Positions 58,375 to 64,000 of a stretch of DNA of 64,000 nucleotides are shown here, one piece after another (positions within the stretch are counted from its first letter, which is position 1; each line of letters begins with the position of its first letter). The notes below the pieces were generated by a model, which was not told the origin of the DNA, did not search any database, and saw only the letters and a program-made list of their open reading frames with translations. The stretch lies in assembly GCF_021696945.1 (NCBI RefSeq), contig NZ_JACYHE010000012.1, forward strand, positions 1 to 64,000, given 5' to 3'. A program made the position numbers and the translations under genes. This DNA is from Streptomyces sp. JJ36 (lineage in GTDB: Bacteria > Actinomycetota > Actinomycetes > Streptomycetales > Streptomycetaceae).

Positions 58375-58420
58375 TGTCAATGATGGTTGACACGCGGCAT
58401 TCTGTCATCCTACGTTGACA
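58375..58420 (+). promoter_or_regulatory. leaderless promoter inside two tandem inverted-repeat operators
   Basis: TGTCAATGATGGTTGACA (58375-58392) and TGTCATCCTACGTTGACA (58403-58420) are both TGTCAW-N6-TTGACA, 28 bp apart. The TTGACA of the first copy is also the -35 box, followed after 18 nt by TACGTT (58411-58416), 6 nt before the ATG at 58423. A repressor bound here would block transcription of the HTH/Clp-N pair directly. Confidence 0.85.
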
Positions 58421-58422
58421 CC

Positions 58423-58680
58423 ATGACCGGAAAGACGGACGCACGGGACGAGCGAGGCGACGGGCCGGAGGCGCTCAACGCGCTGGACGACGCCCGCGCC
58501 GCGGCCGACCGGGACCCGCAGGTCGGCCTACGCGCGGTCGCCGCCCTGCGGCGGCTGGTGGAGCGCCTGGAGGCGCTTCAGGTGGACAGCGCCCGCCGGC
58601 AGGGATGGTCCTGGGAGGAGATCGGGGCCGCGCTGGGCGTCAGCCGGCAGGCCGTACACAAGAAGCACGCCAGGAGGTAG
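58423..58680 (+). CDS. small helix-turn-helix protein, partner of the Clp-N-domain protein
   Basis: An 85-residue protein with a long amphipathic helix (about 25-55; RDPQVGLRAVAALRRLVERLEALQVDSARRQG) and a C-terminal helix-turn-helix (WSWEEIGAALGVSRQAVHKKHARR). It is probably a DNA-binding regulator; the two tandem TGTCAW-N6-TTGACA sites before it suggest autoregulation. The transcript looks leaderless, so ATG 58423 is the start. The stop is 7 nt from the next gene's ATG. The role of this pair is not known to me. Confidence 0.82.
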   Translation: MTGKTDARDERGDGPEALNALDDARAAADRDPQVGLRAVAALRRLVERLEALQVDSARRQGWSWEEIGAALGVSRQAVHKKHARR

Positions 58681-58687
58681 GCGGGAG

Positions 58688-59314
58688 ATGTTCGAGCGAT
58701 TCACCAAGCGGGCACGGTCCACGGTGGTGCGGGCCCAGGAAGAGGCCCGCGCCCTCCGGCACGAGGGAATCGGCACCGAGCACCTGCTGCTGGCGGTGGT
58801 GCGGGAACCGGAGGAGGCCGGCGCGGCCACCCTGGCGCGGCTGGGGGTCACCGCGGAGAACTGCCGGGACGCCGTCGCCGCCCTCGCCTCCGGCCCGGAA
58901 CCGCTGGGCCCGGAGGACGCAGCGGCGCTGCGGGCCTTCGGCATCGACCTCGAGGAGGTCCGGCGCCACACCGACGCCGCCTTCGAGCCCGGTGCGCTGG
59001 ACCGGGCGGGCGACGACGCCGCCGCGAGCGGTCGCCGTGGGCGGTGGCTGCCGCTCGGCCGGGGGCGCCGCTCCCGCGGCGGCGAGGCGGAACCCGCGGG
59101 CCACATCCCCTTCACCCCCCGGGCGAAGAAGGCGCTGGAACTGGCGCTGCGGGAGGCCGTCGCCCGCAAGGACCGGTACATCGGGGTGGAGCACCTGGTG
59201 CTCGCCCTGCTGCGCTCCGACGACCGCGTCACCCGGGGAGTGCTCGCACGTCTGGGCATCGAGCCGGCGCCGGTCCGGGAGATCGTCCTGGCGGATCTGC
59301 GGGACGCTGCCTGA
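58688..59314 (+). CDS. Clp N-terminal (ClpA/B-N repeat) domain protein without AAA module
   Basis: A 208-residue protein with two Clp-N repeat units at about 1-80 (MFERFTKRARSTVVRAQEEARALRHEGIGTEHLLLAVV) and about 135-205 (FTPRAKKALELALREAVARKDRYIGVEHLVLALLRSDDRVTRGVLARLGI), joined by an Arg/Gly-rich linker. Clp N-domains bind adaptors or substrates for ClpC/ClpA; with no AAA+ domain this protein could be an adaptor, substrate or decoy. GGGAG precedes the ATG. It is the second gene of the HTH pair and presumably shares its control. Confidence 0.88.
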   Translation: MFERFTKRARSTVVRAQEEARALRHEGIGTEHLLLAVVREPEEAGAATLARLGVTAENCRDAVAALASGPEPLGPEDAAALRAFGIDLEEVRRHTDAAFEPGALDRAGDDAAASGRRGRWLPLGRGRRSRGGEAEPAGHIPFTPRAKKALELALREAVARKDRYIGVEHLVLALLRSDDRVTRGVLARLGIEPAPVREIVLADLRDAA

Positions 59315-59404
59315 ACCGCCCCGGCGCCGGCCGCCGGGGCGGGCCCGGCTCGGGGCGCACGCCGCGACCGGCGCCGGAACGGCAGCACGGCGGGTTCCCG
59401 GGAT

Positions 59405-59440
59405 CTGCACCGCGGGGCGGGTGCCCGCCCCGCGGTGCAG
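59405..59440. terminator. bidirectional terminator hairpin
   Basis: 17-bp perfect arms (59405-59421 and 59424-59440), 2-nt centre, between the convergent Clp-N gene and the proline-rich membrane protein gene. A second, 8-bp hairpin lies at 59319-59339. Confidence 0.8.
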
Positions 59441-59448
59441 GGCCCGGC

Positions 59449-60648
59449 TCAGGGGCAGCGGTAGGTGAAGCGGGCGGTGGCCGTACGGGCGGTGGGCGCG
59501 GTCATCTCCAGCGTGGCGCGGGCCGCGTGGCGGCCCGCGCCCTGGAAGGTCCACAGCAGGTGCAGCCGCACCTCCCGCCGCCCCTCCGGGACGCGGGCCC
59601 GCAGCAGTGCGGAGGCGGTGCCGTCGCTGCGCCGCCAGCGATAGCGGAGGATCCCGGCCTCGCCGTTCGTCGCGACCACGCCCACCACCTCCGCGGTCCC
59701 GTCGCACCCCGGTCCTCCGGGAGGGGTCCGTACGGTCACGCGCTCCACGGCCAGCCCCGGTCCGAGGTGCTGCCACCCGAGAAAGGCGGCCGTGGCCAGG
59801 AGGACCAGAAGCGCGGGCAGGTAGCGCAGGCGGGGGCCGCGCGGCCGCGAGGCCGGGCCGGCGGGTGCCGGGGACGCGGGCACGCCCGGCCCGAACCGCA
59901 GCACCGCGCCGGCGGCGCCCGGCTCCCGCGGTGCCGCCCGGGCCGGAGTACCCTGTGTCCCCGGCAGCGGCACGGTCCCGCCCGGCTCCGGGGCCGGCGT
60001 CGCCGGTCCGTCCTCCCCGGACGTGCCGGGCGTGCCAGGCGTGCCAGGCGTGCCGGGCAGCGTGCCACCGGCCCGGACGGACACCCTGGGCTCCCCCGAC
60101 GGCGGCCAGGTCTCCCCGGTACGTTCCACCTTCCCGGGCAGCGGCAGCGTGCCAGGGAGCTCCCCCAGGTGTCCGCGCGCACCGGACGGCAGCGCCACGC
60201 TGCCGGGGCCCTCCGGGGAGGGCGGCATGCCGCCGGGCTGCCGTCCGGACTCGCCGGGCAGCGACAGGGTGCTCGCCGGCTCCCCGGACGGTTCCGCGGA
60301 CGGCGGTGCGCCGCCCGGCCGAGGGGACGCCCCGGCCTCTCCGCGCTCCCCCGACTGCTCCCCGCCGGGCCGGAGCGGTTGCCCAGGCCACAGCGGCGCC
60401 CCGCCGGGCCGCGCGGGTCCCGCGGGCAGCAGCGTGCCGCCGGACTCCGCAGGCGGCGGTGTGCCGCCCGGTTCCGCGGGCAGCGGCTGGGTGTCCCGGT
60501 CCGCCGGCCGGTCCCCCGCCTGGCCCCACCCGGTGCCGAGCAGCGTCGCGCGGTCGTCGTCCTCCGGGGCGGGCTCCGGAGCCGCGCCCCCGGCCGGACC
60601 CCTCCGCCACGGCTCCGGAGCGCCCCCGGGTCTGTCCGCCGCGCTCAT
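59449..60648 (-). CDS. proline/glycine-rich single-pass membrane protein, coupled to a Ser/Thr kinase
   Basis: A 399-residue protein. Residues 1-270 are low-complexity cytoplasmic Pro/Gly/Ser/Glu repeats, including GTPGTPGTPGTSG. One membrane helix follows (about 272-292; LRYLPALLVLLATAAFLGW), then an outside domain (about 293-399; VERVTVRTPPGGPGCDGTAEVVGVVATNGEAG..RARVPEGRREVRLHLLWTFQGAGRHAARATLEM) that looks like an Ig-fold. The C-terminal part resembles the extracellular domain of the adjacent kinase. Its ATG overlaps the kinase TGA by 4 nt, so they are coupled. The disordered tail may be a kinase substrate; inferred. Confidence 0.82.
   Translation of the reverse strand: MSAADRPGGAPEPWRRGPAGGAAPEPAPEDDDRATLLGTGWGQAGDRPADRDTQPLPAEPGGTPPPAESGGTLLPAGPARPGGAPLWPGQPLRPGGEQSGERGEAGASPRPGGAPPSAEPSGEPASTLSLPGESGRQPGGMPPSPEGPGSVALPSGARGHLGELPGTLPLPGKVERTGETWPPSGEPRVSVRAGGTLPGTPGTPGTPGTSGEDGPATPAPEPGGTVPLPGTQGTPARAAPREPGAAGAVLRFGPGVPASPAPAGPASRPRGPRLRYLPALLVLLATAAFLGWQHLGPGLAVERVTVRTPPGGPGCDGTAEVVGVVATNGEAGILRYRWRRSDGTASALLRARVPEGRREVRLHLLWTFQGAGRHAARATLEMTAPTARTATARFTYRCP
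60022..60057. repeat. 9-bp tandem repeat in the proline-rich gene
   Basis: Four units CGTGCCRGG (60022, 60031, 60040, 60049), encoding the GTP tripeptide run. Confidence 0.8.
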
Positions 60649-62399
60649 TCGAGCGTGCACCGGCGGGTCAGCAGGCGCCGGTCGGTCGTGCCGCTGCCGG
60701 CGGCGGGCTCTGCGGTCACGGTGAGACCCCAGTAGCAGCCGCGCGCCCGGAAGGTGTGGGTCACGTTAAGCGAGCGGCTGCCGTCCCCATCGAGCCGGTA
60801 CGTGCGCGAGGCGCCGTCCGGCACACCGGGGCCCGCCTTGCCGTCGGCTACGTACCAGGTGACCGTCAGGGTCACCGGTCCCCGTCCTCCGGCGGTCACC
60901 CCGAGCACGGCGGCGGCGTCGGCGGGGCCCGTCTGGCGCAGGTCCCTGACCGCGACCGAGTCGACCCGTACGGGCGTCGCCGGGGAGGCCGAACCGCCCG
61001 GGCCGGGTGACGGCCCGCCGGGCCCCGGTGTGCCCGTGCCCGGGGACGGGCCGGTGCCGCCGGGGGACGGATCGCCGGACGGGCCGGTGCCCGGGCTCGC
61101 CCCGCCGGCTCCGGGAGACGCCGGGCCGGAGCCGCCGGACGGGGGCCCGGAGGCCGTGGGGCTTGCGGTCGCCGACGGCCCGGTGGGCGCCGAGGACCCG
61201 GTGGGGATCGCGCCGGAGGGCGACGCGGTGCCGGACGGACTCGTCACCGGCGCGGGCGACGCCCCACGGGACACGTCCGTGGTGGCGGGGGCCCCGGCCG
61301 CCGGAACGGTCTCCCCGGCACCTCCGCCCTCCGTGCCCCCGGCCACGGCCGGGCCGAGGACGAGCACGCCGGCCAGCAGCAGGGCGCCCCCGGTGGCGAG
61401 CAGCGGGCCCCGGTCCGGCCGGAGGCGGGGGGCCCGGGCGCCCGGTCCGGCGGCCGCTCCGGAAGGGGAGCCGGCCCGGCCCTGCCCGGGCAGGCTGGTG
61501 GTGGCCCGGGCGACGACGCCGCCGGGACCCCCGGCGGGGGACGGCAGCAGCGGCACCAGCGCCATCAGGGCGGCGAGCCGCTTCCGCCCGCGCTCCTCCC
61601 ACTGCGGCCCGTAGACCGCGCCGGCCGCCTGCTCCAGTTCCGCCACGAACGCCGCCGCGTCCCGCGGGCGGTCCGCCGGGTCCTTGGCCATCCCGCGCCG
61701 GATCAGCTCGCGTACGCGCTCCGGTACCCGCTCGGCGGGGACGGGGGCGTCCAGGTGCTGAAGCGCCAGCTCCATCGGGTGGCGCCCGGGGTACGGCTTG
61801 TCGCCGGTGAGGCACTCGTAGCAGGTGGCGGTGGCGGCGTAGACGTCGGCGGCCGGGGTGGCGGGCCGGCCGCTCCACTGTTCCGGCGGCATGTAGACCG
61901 GCGTGCCGCTCGCCCGGCCGGGGGTGCCGCTGCGGGCGGCGATGCCGAAGTCGACCAGGCGGGAGGAGCCGTCGGGTGCGACGAGGACGTTCTCCGGTTT
62001 GTAGTCGCGGTGCACCACGCCCACCCGGTGAGCGGCGGCCAACCCCAGCAGGGAGCCCTTGAGCAGCGCCAGCGCGGCCTCCGGCGTGAGGACCGGCTGT
62101 TCGCGCAGGAGCTGCCGCAGGGCGGCGCCCTCCACCGGTTCCATCACCAGGGCCGCGCCCTCCGGCGCCTCCACGTACTCGTAGAGGTCCACGACGTACG
62201 GGGACCGCAGGTCGCCGAGGAGCCGGGCCTCCGCGCGGAACTCCCGCCGCAGGGCGGGGTCGGCCCGCAGCGCCGCGCCGAGGTACTTGACGGCCACCGG
62301 GGTGCCGGTGGCGTCGTGCACGGCCAGCACCACCCGGCCGCTCGCGCCCGAGCCCAGTTCCCGCACCTCGGTGTACCCGGGGACCACCCAATCGGACAT
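60645..62399 (-). CDS. eukaryotic-type Ser/Thr protein kinase with extracellular Ig-like domain
   Basis: A 584-residue receptor kinase. The kinase domain (about 8-260) has LGSGASGRVVLA (P-loop), VAVKYLG (Lys), HRDYKPENVL (catalytic Asp), DFGIA and the APE-like MPPEQW. A juxtamembrane region leads to a helix at about 322-345 (LLATGGALLLAGVLVLGPAVAG), a Pro/Ser/Gly/Thr linker (about 350-460), and a C-terminal domain (about 465-584; VRVDSVAVRDLRQTGPADAAAVLGVTAGGRGPVTLTVTWYVADG..). No PASTA repeats, so not PknB-like. ATG 62399 is chosen as the start of the kinase fold, with GGGGGTGG upstream. Confidence 0.93.
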   Translation of the reverse strand: MSDWVVPGYTEVRELGSGASGRVVLAVHDATGTPVAVKYLGAALRADPALRREFRAEARLLGDLRSPYVVDLYEYVEAPEGAALVMEPVEGAALRQLLREQPVLTPEAALALLKGSLLGLAAAHRVGVVHRDYKPENVLVAPDGSSRLVDFGIAARSGTPGRASGTPVYMPPEQWSGRPATPAADVYAATATCYECLTGDKPYPGRHPMELALQHLDAPVPAERVPERVRELIRRGMAKDPADRPRDAAAFVAELEQAAGAVYGPQWEERGRKRLAALMALVPLLPSPAGGPGGVVARATTSLPGQGRAGSPSGAAAGPGARAPRLRPDRGPLLATGGALLLAGVLVLGPAVAGGTEGGGAGETVPAAGAPATTDVSRGASPAPVTSPSGTASPSGAIPTGSSAPTGPSATASPTASGPPSGGSGPASPGAGGASPGTGPSGDPSPGGTGPSPGTGTPGPGGPSPGPGGSASPATPVRVDSVAVRDLRQTGPADAAAVLGVTAGGRGPVTLTVTWYVADGKAGPGVPDGASRTYRLDGDGSRSLNVTHTFRARGCYWGLTVTAEPAAGSGTTDRRLLTRRCTLE

Positions 62400-62574
62400 G
62401 TGCTGCCACCCCCTGGGGAGGCGCTTCCGGCCCCGCGCCGGTGCCGCGCCTCCACACCGGGGAGGACACGTCTCCGCGCCCGCCGGTTCCCGCCGGGCGG
62501 GGGCGTGGGACGGTACGGCGCGAGCGCCGGCGGGCTCCCGGGCGCCGGGCGGCGGCCCGGGCAGGCCGCCCGGG

Positions 62575-64000
62575 TCAGCGGCCGAGGGTGAGGCGGCGCC
62601 AGACGGCGCGGGCCGCGTGGTGGCCGGACATGCCGTGCACGCCCGGGCCCGGGGGCGTCGCCGAGGAGCAGAGGAAGACCGCCGGGTGCGCGGTGGCGTA
62701 CGGGACCCGGGTGAGCTTCGGCCGCAGCAGGAGCTGCAGCCCGGAGGCGGCACCGGCGGCGATGTCGCCGCCGACGTAGTTGGGGTTGCGGGCGGCCAGC
62801 TCCGGCGGGCCCGCTGTCGCGCGGGCCAGCACCAGGTCGCGGAAGCCGGGGGCGTACTGCTCCAGGCGGCGCTCGATCAGCGCGGTGGCGTCGCCCTCCC
62901 AGCCGTTCGGCACGTGCCCGTACGCCCAGAAGACCTGCTTGCCCTCGGGGGCCCGGGTGGGGTCGGCGAGGCTCGGCTGGACGGTGATCAGGAAGGGTTC
63001 GGTGGGTTCCCGGCCCTCGACCGCCCGTTCCATGGCGTCGTCGATCCGGTGCGCTGTCGGCCCGACGTGCACCGTGGTGGCCTCTCGGGCCTCCGGGGCG
63101 TTCCACGGCACGGGGCCGTCCAGGGCATAGTCGATCTTGAAGACGGCGGGCCCGTAGCGGTAGCCGCGGTAGGCGTTGCCGAGTCCGGCGATACGGGCGA
63201 GGGCGTGCGGCGAGGTGTCGAAGACGTACGCGCGGGCCGGCGGCAGCTCGTCCAGCCGCTTCACCTCGGCGCCCGTGTGCACCAGACCGCCGAGCGCGCG
63301 CAGGTAGCCGGTCAGCGCGTCGGAGACCGCCTGGGAGCCGCCGCGGGCCACCGGCCAGCCGCGGGCGTGCGCGGCGAGCGCGAACACCAGCGCGATGCCG
63401 CCGGTGGCGAACGTGCGGGTGGGCGCTATGACATGGGCCGCCAGCCCGGCCAGCAGCCCGCGGGCCTTCTCGTCGCGGAAGCGCCGGGCCACCCAGGCGG
63501 CCGGCTGCAGACCGGTCAGCCCGAACCGCGCCAGGCCCAGCGGGTCCCGCGGCAGGCGGCCGTTGAGGGCGGAGCCGAGCCCCAGGAAGTCCTCGGCCAG
63601 CCGGTCCCAGCGGGCCAGGAAGGGTTCGACCAGCCGGCGGTAGCTGCCCGCGTCCCGCGGGCCCAGGGAGGCGGCGGTCTCACCGACCGAGCGGGCCAGC
63701 ACCGCCGCGGTTCCGTCCGGGAAGGGGTGGGCCATCGGCAGCCGGGACTCCGCCCACTCCAGGCCGTGGCGATCGAGCGGCATCCCCCGGAACGCGGGCG
63801 AGTTCACTCCGAGCGGGTGCGCGGCCGAGCAGGGGTCGTGGCGGAAGCCCGGCAGCGTCAGCTCCTCGGTGCGGGCGCCGCCGCCCACCGCCTCCCGTGC
63901 CTCGAAGACCTCCACGCTCAGCCCGCGCCGGGCCAGCTCCACCGCGGCCGTCAGCCCGTTGGGGCCCGCCCCCACCACCACCGCGTCCCGGATCGACGGC
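62575..64000 (-). CDS. FAD-dependent phytoene desaturase-like oxidoreductase, N-terminus beyond right edge
   Basis: At least 474 residues of an FAD amine-oxidase/CrtI-type protein. The dinucleotide loop [30 protein letters not shown] is at the edge and the frame stays open to base 64000 ([11 protein letters not shown]), so the start is probably only a few codons outside. Other motifs: [39 protein letters not shown] [21 protein letters not shown], and the C-terminal FAD block [25 protein letters not shown]. Several NAD(P)/FAD-dependent oxidoreductases of this type are annotated as phytoene dehydrogenase-related without proven carotenoid function, and no other carotenoid gene is present. Confidence 0.88.
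   Translation of the reverse strand, partial: PSIRDAVVVGAGPNGLTAAVELARRGLSVEVFEAREAVGGGARTEELTLPGFRHDPCSAAHPLGVNSPAFRGMPLDRHGLEWAESRLPMAHPFPDGTAAVLARSVGETAASLGPRDAGSYRRLVEPFLARWDRLAEDFLGLGSALNGRLPRDPLGLARFGLTGLQPAAWVARRFRDEKARGLLAGLAAHVIAPTRTFATGGIALVFALAAHARGWPVARGGSQAVSDALTGYLRALGGLVHTGAEVKRLDELPPARAYVFDTSPHALARIAGLGNAYRGYRYGPAVFKIDYALDGPVPWNAPEAREATTVHVGPTAHRIDDAMERAVEGREPTEPFLITVQPSLADPTRAPEGKQVFWAYGHVPNGWEGDATALIERRLEQYAPGFRDLVLARATAGPPELAARNPNYVGGDIAAGAASGLQLLLRPKLTRVPYATAHPAVFLCSSATPPGPGVHGMSGHHAARAVWRRLTLGR

Overview
The window is very GC-rich, with strong third-position GC bias, many GTG and TTG starts, leaderless TAnnnT-N6/7-ATG promoters and typical actinomycete families (DUF397, ANTAR, a SigB/F-type sigma factor, crotonyl-CoA carboxylase/reductase). 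It is almost certainly a chromosomal segment of a Streptomyces or close relative. I see no rRNA, tRNA, CRISPR array, prophage or transposase. About 51 protein genes are supported; the first and last are cut by the window edges.

Layout. 1-4 kb: an edge-truncated aminotransferase-fold protein with no catalytic lysine, then a signalling cluster (GAF-ANTAR protein, PAS-GAF sensor, SigB/F-type sigma factor). 4.3-9.9 kb: a secreted redox cluster, with a Tat-exported two-domain laccase divergent from a ThuA/glucose-sorbosone dehydrogenase fusion and a cupredoxin/Ig/DUF1080 protein. 10-15 kb: small accessory genes (DUF2795, CBS, VOC, quinone-reductase-like MDR, PaaX regulator, double DUF427, orphan DUF397). 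15-17.4 kb: an AidB-like acyl-CoA dehydrogenase and a crotonase-like gene, translationally coupled, behind a strong hairpin. 17.6-22.8 kb: a polyol-type ABC operon (binding lipoprotein, two permeases, Zn dehydrogenase, each with a 4-bp ATGA-type overlap) under a DeoR regulator. 23-31 kb: a DUF5107/TPR protein, a second CBS protein, a peptidase group (S9, M20, M55) and a methyltransferase. 31-36.7 kb: a PAS-GAF-SpoIIE-HATPase phosphatase and a DHA2-type MFS exporter fused to three carboxypeptidase-regulatory-like domains. 36.9-45.2 kb: an SRPBCC gene divergent from a radical-SAM gene with a perfect LexA box, two small oxidoreductase-like genes, a repeat-rich non-coding island with an 80-bp inverted repeat, a GNAT, a streptogrisin-like protease, a GH16 glucanase under a palindromic operator, and a HEAT-repeat protein.

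45.6-57 kb is the metabolic core: a fused 3-hydroxyacyl-CoA dehydrogenase, a TetR regulator, then the ethylmalonyl-CoA pathway in order (ccr, ethylmalonyl-CoA mutase, malyl/methylmalyl-CoA lyase, mesaconyl-CoA hydratase, methylsuccinyl-CoA dehydrogenase), followed by psd and pssA of phosphatidylethanolamine synthesis and a perfect 18-bp terminator. Together these convert crotonyl-CoA plus CO2 to glyoxylate and propionyl-CoA units, useful for acetate or fatty acid assimilation and as a source of polyketide extender units. 57-64 kb: glycerate kinase (which could use glyoxylate-derived glycerate), a two-gene HTH/Clp-N-domain unit behind two tandem inverted-repeat operators, a Ser/Thr kinase coupled to a proline-rich membrane protein, and an FAD-dependent phytoene-desaturase-like oxidoreductase running off the right edge.

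The most attractive candidates for undescribed biology are the secreted copper / 3-keto-sugar cluster (4.3-9.9 kb) and the HTH/Clp-N unit with its duplicated operator (58.4-59.3 kb). All functional statements rest on reading motifs by eye; no database search was run.
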